NCBI GenBank assembly: GCA_018644785.1
Contig: JABGPV010000056.1
Span: forward strand, 1-21,525
Source of the DNA: Deltaproteobacteria bacterium
GTDB lineage: Bacteria; Desulfobacterota; DSM-4660; Desulfatiglandales; Desulfatiglandaceae
Reading direction: 5' to 3'
DNA length: 21,525 nt
A model generated the notes under the pieces. It saw nothing but the letters and a program-made list of their open reading frames with translations. It did not search any database and had not been told where the DNA came from. Positions 7,518-15,889 of the stretch are shown here, piece by piece. Position 1 is the first letter of the stretch. Every line of letters starts with the position of its first letter. A program made the position numbers and the translations under genes.

Positions 7518-9004
7518 TCTCTGAGCGTTCTGATAAAACACCCATTATTTTCGTCGTTTTTTTCCACTGTAATCTGAACCGTATCCGTGCTGGTAAGGGC
7601 ACCGTTATCGGTCACCTTCAGTTGAAAGGTAAGCATCTTTTTGTTGTCGTCGCTGACAGTGGGGGCTGTAAAGCGCGGTGTGACGGAAGTGACGTCACTG
7701 AGAGAAACCGTGTCACCCTCCGTCTGGGTCCAGCTGAACAGAGGAATGCCGTAATCCGGATCGGAACTGCCGGAGCCGTTCAGGACGACCGTGTTCTCGG
7801 ATCTTACCGTCTTGTCAGGTCCCGCATTGGCGGTGGGGCCGGTGTTGCTATTGTTGCGCCCCGTATGCCTTGCATCGTGATGAAACGAAGGCCATAAACC
7901 CGTGGCAAGCCGGCTGGAGGCGGTTTCAATGGCGTAGAGGTACCCTGATTCCGTGCCCACATAAATGTTGCCTCCGAATCCCATGGCCGGAGAAGCGGAG
8001 ACCAGACCTGTTACCATGAGTTCCCACTGGAGGGTCCCGCTGCTGTTGAGGGCAAAAACTTTCTCATCGTTGGATCCGTAATAGATGATGCCGTCGGAAG
8101 CCACCAGCGCGGATGAAGGAATTTCTTTATCGTCACGGTTGTAGGTCCAGACTTCACTACCATCCGTCTGGCTCAGGGCGTAAAATATGCCGTTGCCTGA
8201 GCCTATTAGAACACTCCCGTCCTGACGAATTACAGGAGAGGACAGGATTGAGGTGCCAATTGGGTGGGACCATTTGAGAGTCCCATCTGAATTTACGGCA
8301 TATACTTTGGAATCAGTGGAATTGTTTGAACCGAAATAAACCGTGCCATCTCCATCAATGGCTGGGGAAGAATAGATGCTGCCGATGTTGTTACTGTCAG
8401 AAAAATCCCAGCTCAAACTCCCGGTTGAGGTAATGGCATAAAGTATCCCTCCCGTTGACCCAATATAAATGGTCCCGTCGGAGGCAACCGCCGGAGAGCT
8501 TGTGATGGCGCTGTCGGCTGAAAACGGCCAGTTGCCTGAAGCGCTGCTGCCGTCTGAATTGACAGCGTAGAGGCTGCCATCTTCAGAGCCCACATAAATG
8601 GTGCCGTCGGAGCCGATGGCGGGCGAGGACGAAATGGATCGCGAAGGTGTGGAAAACACCCATTTCTGGGTACCGTCCGAATTAATCGCATAAAGATTGC
8701 TGTCATTGGATCCCACGTAGATGGTGCCGTCGCTTCCCACAGCCGGGGAAGAATGGATTTCGCCCTGGGTCGTAAAAGTCCATGTAAGACTTCCGCTAGA
8801 ACTGATTGCGTAAAGATTGTTATCAAGACATCCCACATAAATATTACCGGTGGGTCCGATGGCCGGGGAAGAATCAATACCGCTGCCGAGGGAAAGCTGC
8901 CATGTTGCATCACCTTCAGCGGCGGGAAGGGAATTGGGAAAAATAAGGAAAAGAGTCAGCAACAGGATATATACGCCTTTTGTCTTGAGCCATTTCCGTT
9001 TCAT
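7514..9004 (-). CDS. Secreted PQQ-like beta-propeller protein with PKD-type domain
   Basis: Exported protein of unknown function. After a signal peptide (KRKWLKTKG, hydrophobic core, cleavage near PAA/EG, about residue 28) come eight repeats of about 40 residues with the core SSPAxGSDGTIYVGS-LYAINSDG, making a beta-propeller that closes with WPSFHHDARHTGR. Then a PKD/Ig-like domain (ANAGPDKTV to VTVEK-like strands, about 388-485). The C-terminus NGCFIRTLRD looks like a shortened CFI-box tail, which in relatives reads CFIATAAYGS followed by a longer segment with LRDFRD. I use the ATG at 9004 (G-rich ribosome site directly upstream); the frame is open to a TTG at 9073, but that TTG is the -35 of a promoter. 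No PQQ-binding or catalytic residues are evident, so it is probably structural or binding. Confidence 0.88.
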   Translation of the reverse strand: MKRKWLKTKGVYILLLTLFLIFPNSLPAAEGDATWQLSLGSGIDSSPAIGPTGNIYVGCLDNNLYAISSSGSLTWTFTTQGEIHSSPAVGSDGTIYVGSNDSNLYAINSDGTQKWVFSTPSRSISSSPAIGSDGTIYVGSEDGSLYAVNSDGSSASGNWPFSADSAITSSPAVASDGTIYIGSTGGILYAITSTGSLSWDFSDSNNIGSIYSSPAIDGDGTVYFGSNNSTDSKVYAVNSDGTLKWSHPIGTSILSSPVIRQDGSVLIGSGNGIFYALSQTDGSEVWTYNRDDKEIPSSALVASDGIIYYGSNDEKVFALNSSGTLQWELMVTGLVSASPAMGFGGNIYVGTESGYLYAIETASSRLATGLWPSFHHDARHTGRNNSNTGPTANAGPDKTVRSENTVVLNGSGSSDPDYGIPLFSWTQTEGDTVSLSDVTSVTPRFTAPTVSDDNKKMLTFQLKVTDNGALTSTDTVQITVEKNDENNGCFIRTLRD

Positions 9005-9044
9005 TTGTCCCCCCCGCCGGAAATCCGATTTGGTTAAAACCCAT

Positions 9045-9073
9045 CTGTTACATGTGAACAGGCGTTGTGTCAA
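9045..9073 (-). promoter_or_regulatory. Candidate sigma70 promoter of the propeller gene
   Basis: TTGACA (9068-9073), a 17-bp spacer and TAACAG (9045-9050) on the minus strand, with a predicted start near 9038 and a leader of about 34 nt to the ATG at 9004. The -35 is perfect and the -10 weak. It supports the shorter start of the gene. Confidence 0.45.
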
Positions 9074-9112
9074 GATGGTTATTCCCGTGCGGGAGGGCCA
9101 TAAAGGTTTTCG

Positions 9113-10333
9113 CTAAAAAGTGTATCCTGCTTCATTGTGTATGGAAGTGTCCATGCCCATACGTTCTTCTTCTTCAGTAATCCTGAGACCCACCAGTTTA
9201 TCAACCACCTTCAAAATAATCAGCGTCATGACAAAGGCAAAGACCATGGTTGCCGCAACGGAAACAAACTGTATCCATAACTGCCCGGGGTTGCCGAAGA
9301 AAAGCCCGTTGGCGCCGCCCGGATTGATTTCGACAGAGGCAAACAACCCGGTAGCAAGCGCCCCCCAGATGCCACCTACGCCATGAATCCCCACAACGTC
9401 CAGGGAATCGTCATATCCAAGGCGTGCTTTAAGCAGTACGCCGCCATAACAGAGGGCGCCTGCAAAAAACCCAATGATGATAGAACTCATGGGTCCGACG
9501 AAGCCGGATGCTGGCGTAATAGCCACCAGTCCCGCAACAGCTCCGGAAGCAACACCGAGAGTGGTGGGTTTACCACGATGAATCCATTCAAAAATAATCC
9601 ACGATATGGCGCCCACCGCCGAAGCCACATGGGTGACCACAAAAGCGTTGGCGGCGAGTCCGTCGGCGGCCAGAGCACTCCCGGCATTGAAACCGAACCA
9701 CCCGAACCAGAGCAGGGCCGCACCGGTAAGGGTCATGGGAAGGTTGTGGGGAATAAATGCGGTGGTGCCGTATCCCAATCGTCTTCCCATGAGCAAGGCC
9801 GCAGCCAGAGCCGAAATTCCAGAACTGATGTGCACCACCGTGCCGCCGGCAAAATCAAGGGCCCCAAGTTCGCCCATCCATCCGCCAACAGCCCAGACCC
9901 AGTGACAGAGAGGATTGTAAACAAATGTAGCCCACAGAAGTGTGAACAGAATAAAGGCGCCGAATTTCATTCGTTCCGCAAAAGCCCCTGTGATGAGGGC
10001 CGGTGTAATAATGGCAAACATGCATTGGAAAATCATAAAGGCCAGTTGCGGGATGGTAGAGCCGTAGTCGGGGCTTGGGGCCATTCCCACACCTTTCAGC
10101 CCAAACATGCTCAGTCCTCCAATGATGCCCCCGTAGTCCGGGCCGAAACTCATGGTGTAGCCCCAGAGGACCCCCTCAACGGTAATAATCCCCAGAATGA
10201 TAAAACTCTGCATGAGAGTCCCAAGGATATTCTTGCTTCTGACCATACCCCCGTAAAAAAGGGCCAGACCCGGGGTCATCAACATGACCAGGGCAGCGGA
10301 TATCAATACAAAAACGGTATCTCCTGCATTCAT
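9113..10333 (-). CDS. amtB: Ammonium transporter (AmtB)
   Basis: Inner-membrane trimeric channel for ammonium/ammonia. The 406 residues show the Amt pattern: an N-terminal LMTPGLALFYGGMVRSKN, the central pore with the twin histidines His168 (FAGGTVVHISSG) and His317 (VGIHGVGGIWG), and the phenylalanine gates near 102-106. The C-terminus carries LGLRITEEEE-type residues (VGLRITEEEERMGMD), the segment that contacts PII proteins. The ATG has GAGGAG eight bases upstream. A sigma54 promoter precedes the gene, fitting nitrogen-limitation control. The usual glnK partner is absent on both sides within this window. Confidence 0.96.
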   Translation of the reverse strand: MNAGDTVFVLISAALVMLMTPGLALFYGGMVRSKNILGTLMQSFIILGIITVEGVLWGYTMSFGPDYGGIIGGLSMFGLKGVGMAPSPDYGSTIPQLAFMIFQCMFAIITPALITGAFAERMKFGAFILFTLLWATFVYNPLCHWVWAVGGWMGELGALDFAGGTVVHISSGISALAAALLMGRRLGYGTTAFIPHNLPMTLTGAALLWFGWFGFNAGSALAADGLAANAFVVTHVASAVGAISWIIFEWIHRGKPTTLGVASGAVAGLVAITPASGFVGPMSSIIIGFFAGALCYGGVLLKARLGYDDSLDVVGIHGVGGIWGALATGLFASVEINPGGANGLFFGNPGQLWIQFVSVAATMVFAFVMTLIILKVVDKLVGLRITEEEERMGMDTSIHNEAGYTF

Positions 10334-10368
10334 GGTTTTTTCTCCTCAATGGTTTTTTTCAAATATAA

Positions 10369-10385
10369 ATGCAAACCATGTGCCA
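10369..10385 (-). promoter_or_regulatory. Sigma54 (-24/-12) promoter of amtB
   Basis: TGGCACATGGTTTGCAT on the minus strand matches the RpoN consensus TGGCAC-N5-TTGCA exactly, with GG and GC at the required spacing. The start would be near 10360, leaving a leader of about 27 nt with the amtB ribosome site. It implies activation by an NtrC-type enhancer-binding protein. Confidence 0.88.
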
Positions 10386-10447
10386 TTATAGAAAATACAA
10401 TATTTACTACGTAAAACCAGTGGGTTAAAAGAATTTCAGGCGGGTCC

Positions 10448-10500
10448 TTAAAGATGACAAAATTGTAATTATGGTTTTTAAATATAACAAAAATGTAAAT
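10448..10500. promoter_or_regulatory. Two 23-bp direct repeats 30 bp apart, candidate activator sites for amtB
   Basis: Copies at 10448-10470 and 10478-10500 match at 19 of 23 positions and are exactly 30 bp apart, about three helical turns. Each has an inner dyad: ACAA-N2-TTGT in the first and ACA-N4-TGT in the second. They lie roughly 90-140 bp upstream of the predicted sigma54 start, where enhancer-binding sites usually are. They do not resemble the enteric NtrC consensus, so the protein is unknown. Confidence 0.45.
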
Positions 10501-10624
10501 GTATTGCACTGAATGAAAGAAAACAAAGAAGGTTTGTCGTTGGCTTGAAAAATCAGTACCATACCGTCCCAATAACTGGTATAGAGTGGCATACGGTGGC
10601 GGAATTGCAGCAAGGAGTCTTCAG

Positions 10625-11932
10625 TTGGATAGAACCATTTACCTCAGTATATCCGTGGTCATTTCCGTTTTGATGTATCTGGCTTTCGTTCTTGTTTTAA
10701 AAACGGATAAAGGAAGAGATTTCCTGGGTCGAAACTGGATTTTTCATCCCAATACCATCTGCCTATGGCGGGTGATCATCGGTATTTCAGGCACACTGTT
10801 GTATTTTGTGGCAGAGCAGTACGCCTTTGGCATTCTGTTATTCACCATTTCAGCAGTCCTGGACGGTGTTGACGGGCTTGTTGCCCGTCAGTGCAAACTG
10901 ACCACATCTTTCGGGGAGGAAATCGATCCCTTATGCGACAAAATGACCTATTTGCCGCCCATTCTGTTTTTTGCATACCAGGGTTATCTGAGTGTGGCAG
11001 CAGCATGGGTTCTGGTGGTTATAGAAGTGTGCGGACAGTTTGCTGTGAGATACATCATCAAGCGGTTTACTCTGTTCTCGGTGGCGGCAAACAATTTTGG
11101 GAAAATTAAAGCGGTTTTGTGTTTTTCCCTGATCATTTACTGTGCACTTTTAGATGATGCCCTGCCAATCCCCAATTTCTCAAGGCAAATGCTGAATTTG
11201 TGCATTATTTTATCGATTTCATCCATTGTCTTTAAAATCATACCGAACCACTTTTATGCGGACATTTTGTCCCTGTTAAATCTTTTTTGCGGCATCATAG
11301 GTATCTTTCTGGTGTTTCAGGGACGGTATGCCTATGCAGCCATGGCAATCCTTGCCGGACAGATTTTTGATCTCTTTGACGGCCGTATGGCAGAGAAGCA
11401 TGGGGGTACCCGATTCGGACCCTGGTTGGACGATATCGCCGATCTGGTCAGTTTTGGTGTGTGTCCGGGATTGCTGATCATGCTTAAAGGGGACATGAAA
11501 CTTCCTTTTTTCATTGTAGGAACCCTTTATACCCTGGCCATCGGGTTTCGGCTGTGGCGGTATCTCATGCACGACAAGAAAAACCTTAGTCTTCCCCCCG
11601 GTGTTTTCAACGGATTGCCGAGCCCGGCGGGTGCCATTGCAGCGCTGGGCGCCTGCCTGTTCTGCACCCGGCCATGGGCGGTCATGCTGGTCATTTGCCT
11701 TACCGCTTTTCTATTGGTGAGTCATATTCGATTTGTTCATTTTGGAAGGGTTATTCTGACCCGTTTGCCCCGAGCCCTGATTGTGATGTTCGGTTTTGTG
11801 GTTGTATTCATTATCGCTTACCTCATAAAAGCCCGGGATTCGCAAATGCTGGGCGCCTTGCTCATTATATGTTTTGTGGTCTACCTGATCACCAGCAGCC
11901 ATTTCTTGATGGGGAAACGCTTGAAATCCTGA
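10625..11932 (+). CDS. Tandem two-domain CDP-alcohol phosphatidyltransferase
   Basis: Membrane phospholipid synthase-like protein made of two CDP-OH-P domains in one chain (about 435 residues). The first half has the full catalytic motif D80-xx-D83-G-LV-AR-x8-G-x3-D101-x3-D105 preceded by HPNTICLWR, as in PgsA-type enzymes. The second half (about 205-430) begins ADILSLLNLFCG and has D249-xx-D252-G-RM-AE-x7-G-x3-D269-x3-D273-LVSFG, most like phosphatidylserine-synthase-type enzymes. All four aspartates remain, but AR has become AE and the spacing is one residue short. I choose the TTG at 10625 because AAGGAG lies seven bases before it; the frame is open to a GTG at 10586. The next gene follows after 46 bp. 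Substrate alcohols cannot be assigned. Confidence 0.85.
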   Translation: MDRTIYLSISVVISVLMYLAFVLVLKTDKGRDFLGRNWIFHPNTICLWRVIIGISGTLLYFVAEQYAFGILLFTISAVLDGVDGLVARQCKLTTSFGEEIDPLCDKMTYLPPILFFAYQGYLSVAAAWVLVVIEVCGQFAVRYIIKRFTLFSVAANNFGKIKAVLCFSLIIYCALLDDALPIPNFSRQMLNLCIILSISSIVFKIIPNHFYADILSLLNLFCGIIGIFLVFQGRYAYAAMAILAGQIFDLFDGRMAEKHGGTRFGPWLDDIADLVSFGVCPGLLIMLKGDMKLPFFIVGTLYTLAIGFRLWRYLMHDKKNLSLPPGVFNGLPSPAGAIAALGACLFCTRPWAVMLVICLTAFLLVSHIRFVHFGRVILTRLPRALIVMFGFVVVFIIAYLIKARDSQMLGALLIICFVVYLITSSHFLMGKRLKS

Positions 11933-11978
11933 ATCACCGGTAAATAGCGCAAATCCAATTGCGGAATCTTGGCGTAAA

Positions 11979-13277
11979 ATGAACTTCATCTTTTTTTTTA
12001 TGGTATTGGCGGCAGTTTGTACAGCGGCCTGGCGGCAGATGGTTTGGACACCGGAGGCGGGAGGTGTTCCCCCCATGGAAATGCTTTCCAGGGCAATGGT
12101 GGACTCAGCCACGGGTTCCGTGGAACTGGCACTGGGGCTTGTGGGGGTGATGACCCTTTTCCTGGGGTTGATGAAGGTTGCCGAATCTGGAGGGATGCTT
12201 ACCATCGTGGCCCGGCTTATCCGACCGGTAATGGTAAGGTTGTTTCCCTCTGTGCCCGCGAATCACCCGGCCATGGGCAGCATGATCCTGAATATGTCCG
12301 CAAACGCGCTGGGTCTGGGCAATGCCGCCACCCCGTTCGGCATTCGCGCCATGCAGGAGCTGGACAAATTAAACCCGGTAAAAGGTACCGCCACGGATGC
12401 AATGGTCCTGTTTCTGGCCATCAATACCTCCAATGTCACCCTTTTGCCCACCGGCGTCATCGCAATTCGCGCCGCAGCAGGGTCTAGTGATCCGGCGGGA
12501 ATTCTGCCCACGACCCTTTTTGCAACGCTTTTTTCAACCATCATTGCTATTTTCGCAGCAAAACTCTATGGAAAACTACCCTTTTTCAGACGAACGCGTC
12601 CGGTTAAAAGGGAACTTTCAGAGGATTTTGGCGAGGATGGCGCGGCTGATTCCCTATCAAAAGAGACCGAGAAAGGGTATCCCCTTTGGGTAAGCGGTAT
12701 TGCCATGGCAATCCTGGTCTCGCTTATTCCCGTAACGGTCCTGTTCGGCCGCTCTATTTCGCCCTGGATCATTCCCGCTTTGATGCTGGGGTTCCTGGCG
12801 TTCGGCGTTTTCCGGAAAGTGCCGGTTTATGAGGTTTTTGTGGAAGGCGCCAAAGAGGGATTTCAGGTGGCCATTCGCATCATCCCCTATCTGGTCGCCA
12901 TCCTGGTGGCGGTGGGAATGCTGCGCGCCAGCGGCGCCATGGATCAAATGGTCAATTTTCTGGGAACATGGACCACAAAGGTGGGAATGCCGGCGGATGC
13001 ACTCCCCATGGCCCTTCTGCGCCCCCTGTCGGGATCCGGTGCATACGGGGTGATGGCTTCCATTATCAATGACCCCGGGATCGGTCCTGACAGTTACACA
13101 GGGTATCTGGTTTCAACCCTGCAGGGATCAACCGAGACCAGCTTTTATGTGCTGGCCGTCTATTTCGGCGCGGTGCAGATCAAACGCATACGCCATGCCC
13201 TGGCGGCGGCATTGACAGCGGATGTAGCCGGGATTTTGGCTGCCATGGCGGTTTGTTCCTTTCTTTATGGGGGATGA
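11979..13277 (+). CDS. Fused SpmA-SpmB-type membrane protein (nucleoside recognition domains)
   Basis: Polytopic membrane protein of 432 residues with two Gate/nucleoside-recognition domains. The N-terminal half resembles SpmA (GLVGVMTLFLGLMKVAESGG, then NMSANALGLGNAATPFGI, about 105-125, and NTSNVTLLPTGVIAIRAAAG). The C-terminal half resembles SpmB (EVFVEGAKEGFQVAIRIIPYLVA, and a later RPLSGSGAYGVM and GSTETSFYVLAVYFG). In Bacillus these are two spore-maturation proteins; in non-sporulating bacteria their role is unknown. The ATG has only a weak ribosome site and lies 46 bp after the lipid synthase gene, suggesting one operon. Confidence 0.87.
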   Translation: MNFIFFFMVLAAVCTAAWRQMVWTPEAGGVPPMEMLSRAMVDSATGSVELALGLVGVMTLFLGLMKVAESGGMLTIVARLIRPVMVRLFPSVPANHPAMGSMILNMSANALGLGNAATPFGIRAMQELDKLNPVKGTATDAMVLFLAINTSNVTLLPTGVIAIRAAAGSSDPAGILPTTLFATLFSTIIAIFAAKLYGKLPFFRRTRPVKRELSEDFGEDGAADSLSKETEKGYPLWVSGIAMAILVSLIPVTVLFGRSISPWIIPALMLGFLAFGVFRKVPVYEVFVEGAKEGFQVAIRIIPYLVAILVAVGMLRASGAMDQMVNFLGTWTTKVGMPADALPMALLRPLSGSGAYGVMASIINDPGIGPDSYTGYLVSTLQGSTETSFYVLAVYFGAVQIKRIRHALAAALTADVAGILAAMAVCSFLYGG

Positions 13278-13383
13278 TATTTAGAAGTTCACAGGGGGCA
13301 GGGTAAAGTTTTAGGCTGATTTTCCTGCACCTTGGTAAAAATTAAATACAATATGATAAAATGAGGCCCTAAAGGAGAACAGT

Positions 13384-13665
13384 ATGAGTAACAACCCAAA
13401 TCAGATTAACGTGGAATTCCCGAAGGAAATGGTAGGCGGTGATTATGCCAACAATATGGCGGTGACCCATACCGCCGAAGAGTTCATTATGGATTATATT
13501 ATGATCGCCCCTCCGGCAGGCGTGGTTAAATCACGGATCGTCGTGAGTCCCGGACACATGAAACGGATTCTCCTTGCGTTACAGGAGAATCTTGAAAAAT
13601 ACGAGCAGAAGTTCGGCCCCATTCAAATGGCCGAGGAACCGGGAGGAGAAGTGACGATACAGTGA
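13384..13665 (+). CDS. DUF3467 family protein
   Basis: Small conserved cytosolic protein of unknown function, 93 residues. It shows the DUF3467 pattern: GGDYANNMAVTHTAEEFIMDY, then PAGVVKSRIVVSPGHMKRILLAL and LEKYEQKFG. AAAGGAG precedes the ATG. It is separated from the SpmAB-like gene by 106 bp and converges with the response regulator gene, with only 10 bp between stops. No catalytic motif is visible. Confidence 0.9.
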   Translation: MSNNPNQINVEFPKEMVGGDYANNMAVTHTAEEFIMDYIMIAPPAGVVKSRIVVSPGHMKRILLALQENLEKYEQKFGPIQMAEEPGGEVTIQ

Positions 13666-13675
13666 ACCCTATAAG

Positions 13676-14929
13676 CTAGTGAAACGAAAGGAGGTAGGCG
13701 CGCAAGTTGATCTTCTTGTTCTTGATGCCCAGCTTTCGCCTCAAATTAAAGCGATGGGTTAAAATTGTGTTTTTTGATACAGAGAGCTGTTCGGCAATTT
13801 CGATATTGCTCTTGCCTTCTTTGACCAGAGTGGCCACCCGGATTTCCATGGGCGTCAGTTCCAGCACCCTGGACCCGATGTCTCGAACAAACGGGGAAAC
13901 AATCTGTTCCAGATTGGTTTCAATCACATGTAAATGGTTGGTCTGAATGGCATCCAGGGGGGTGCTTTTAAGTTTTTCGATGTAGGGTTTGACCAGGGTG
14001 CTCATGTTGCTGACGACCGAGGATTCAAAATGGGTCCGGTCTTCCTCACGCCGCCGCAACAATATGCTGAAGGCGGTATTGGCTTCCTCCAGGCTTCGCG
14101 TTCGGGCGTTCAGTTCTTTTTCTCTTTTTTTAATGTTTGCCATATTCTTTTTTTCCGGAGAAACATCCCTGGAATAGACGGCCAGCTGCACCACTTTTCC
14201 TTTTGCGTTCACAACAGGATACATGGTGTTCTGCAAAACAAGCCTGCCCATGCGATCCTCGAACCGGCTTGGTTTTCCCGTTTTGATGACCTGGGCGACC
14301 TTACCTTTTCTCTTTTTGGCAATCTCCGGCGGCAGGAAATCATACACACACTTGCCCATGATTTCGCCAAGCGGTGCTTTAAGCCTTTTGGCGCTCACCT
14401 TGTTCGCGGTGATAATTTTTCCCTTTGGGTCCAGGAGTTGCGCAGCATCAGAAGAAGCATTGATCAGCGCGCTCATCTGATTGTAGGTCTTTTCCAGATC
14501 AGCGGTTCGTTCCGCCACTATTTTTTCAAGCTCGCCATGCGCCTCTGCCAGTGATTTCTCAAGTTCAAAATTATATAGGGCGATCTCAATGGCCGAACTG
14601 ACCTGTGCATCAACGAACGGTTTGAGAAGGTACCCGAAGGATCGCGCCGATTTCGCCCTCTCGATATACTCCTCTTCCGAGTAGCCGGTCAGGAATATCA
14701 CGGGGATGTTCAGCTCTTCTCTGATTTCTTTTGCCGCCTGGATGCCGTCAATTCTACCCGGCATGACAATGTCCATGAGAACAAGATCCGGGCGGGTTTT
14801 TTTGGCCATTTTAATGGCTTCCTCGCCGGATTCCGCTGTGCCGCCAATTTCGTATCCGGAAGGCCTCAGGGCTTCGATTAATTCTGTAACGGTAATCACG
14901 TCATCATCAACTATCATGATTTTTGGCAT
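13676..14929 (-). CDS. Response regulator with PAS and LuxR-type HTH domains
   Basis: Cytosolic signalling protein of 417 residues. Residues 1-120 form a receiver domain with Asp8-Asp10, phospho-acceptor Asp53 (LVLMDIVMPG), Thr81 and Lys103 all present. A coiled coil (about 118-150) leads to a PAS-like sensor (about 150-260, SALINASSDAAQLLDPKGKI), a second coiled coil, and a C-terminal LuxR/FixJ helix-turn-helix (about 353-417, LTPMEIRVATLVKEGKSNIEIAEQLS). It therefore joins phosphorelay input, a possible ligand or redox sensor and DNA binding. GAGG lies nine bases before the ATG. No histidine kinase gene is adjacent, so its partner is unknown. Confidence 0.92.
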   Translation of the reverse strand: MPKIMIVDDDVITVTELIEALRPSGYEIGGTAESGEEAIKMAKKTRPDLVLMDIVMPGRIDGIQAAKEIREELNIPVIFLTGYSEEEYIERAKSARSFGYLLKPFVDAQVSSAIEIALYNFELEKSLAEAHGELEKIVAERTADLEKTYNQMSALINASSDAAQLLDPKGKIITANKVSAKRLKAPLGEIMGKCVYDFLPPEIAKKRKGKVAQVIKTGKPSRFEDRMGRLVLQNTMYPVVNAKGKVVQLAVYSRDVSPEKKNMANIKKREKELNARTRSLEEANTAFSILLRRREEDRTHFESSVVSNMSTLVKPYIEKLKSTPLDAIQTNHLHVIETNLEQIVSPFVRDIGSRVLELTPMEIRVATLVKEGKSNIEIAEQLSVSKNTILTHRFNLRRKLGIKNKKINLRAYLLSFH

Positions 14930-15041
14930 CGCTTAAACCTCATCTGGTTTTGGAAAGGATTTGAAAAAGGGGAAGCCACATGTACGACTACAATTTCAGA
15001 GTAGTCTGAAAATGTCAAGGGAAACCATGGTGATAAATCGA

Positions 15042-15884
15042 TTATTTTTTCGCGTAACTGTGAAGCCCGGCCAGATAATTGACGCCGAAATAGGTAAAAA
15101 GGACACAGGCGAAACCCACAATGGAAAGAATCGCGATCTTTTTTCCTTTCCAGCCCTTCACCAGGCGCGTATGGATAACCGATGCATAAACCAGCCAGGT
15201 AATGAGCGACCAGGTTTCTTTGGGGTCCCAACTCCAGTAAGTTCCCCACGCTGAATGCGCCCAGACTGATCCGGTGATAATACCCAGGGTCAACATGAGA
15301 AAACCGATGACGATCATCTGGTAATTGAGATCGTCCAGGATTGCGGTCGAAGGGATAAGTCTCAGAAAACGATTGTCTTTTTCTGCCGTATCCAGACGTT
15401 TCAACAGGTACATAATGCTGACGCCGAACGACAAGGCGAATGCCGCATAACCGAAAAAACAGGTGATGACATGACTGATCAACCAGTTGCTTTTCAACGC
15501 CGGGATCAGGGGCTGAATTTGACTGCTGATATTGGGGGAAAACGAGGCATAGGCCATGGCCAGAAACGCCAGTGGGGTCACAAAGGTCCCGATGGTTCGG
15601 TTTTTGGTTCGCCATTCCAAAATGAGGTAAAGAAGCATCAGCGTCCAGGAAAAAAAGACCAGGGATTCGTAGAGATTGGAAAGGGGCGCATGGCCGATGC
15701 CCATTTTGTAGGATTCCACCCACCGTAGAATAATGGCCAGGGTTTGGGCCGTAAACCCCAGGAGGGAGAGATAAGTGCCCAAGCGGGAGAAAAAGGCACG
15801 ATTCATGACCATGCCCAGCAGGTAAGCCATGAAAGCCAGAAAATATACAAAGGTGGTGTAACTGAGAATCAGAGAGTTATTCAT
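15042..15884 (-). CDS. ccsB: Cytochrome c biogenesis protein CcsB (CcsA/ResC type)
   Basis: Membrane subunit of system II cytochrome c maturation, which carries heme across the membrane and, with ResB, attaches it to apocytochromes. The 280-residue protein has about eight membrane segments, the heme-handling WWD-like motif WGTYWSWDPKE (213-223) and the conserved histidines His65 (GHAPLSNLYES), His138, His210 and His238 (IHTRL). It begins five bases after the resB stop, with AAAGGG inside the end of resB as ribosome site, so the two are co-translated. Confidence 0.95.
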   Translation of the reverse strand: MNNSLILSYTTFVYFLAFMAYLLGMVMNRAFFSRLGTYLSLLGFTAQTLAIILRWVESYKMGIGHAPLSNLYESLVFFSWTLMLLYLILEWRTKNRTIGTFVTPLAFLAMAYASFSPNISSQIQPLIPALKSNWLISHVITCFFGYAAFALSFGVSIMYLLKRLDTAEKDNRFLRLIPSTAILDDLNYQMIVIGFLMLTLGIITGSVWAHSAWGTYWSWDPKETWSLITWLVYASVIHTRLVKGWKGKKIAILSIVGFACVLFTYFGVNYLAGLHSYAKK

Positions 15885-15889
15885 GTGTT

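Noticed and set aside
9383..10414. 343-codon plus-strand frame opposite amtB
   Set aside because: It is the antisense shadow of a conserved membrane protein; the translation is rich in His, Gly and Gln and shows no domain or ribosome site.
10330..10572. 80-codon minus-strand frame upstream of and overlapping amtB
   Set aside because: It starts at a TTG without ribosome site, is made of low-complexity AT-rich sequence and covers the sigma54 promoter and its upstream repeats, so it is not a gene.
13332..13360. Promoter-like TTGGTA and GATAAA before the DUF3467 gene
   Set aside because: Both boxes are weak, and the better -10 (TATGAT) has a spacer of only 14 bp.
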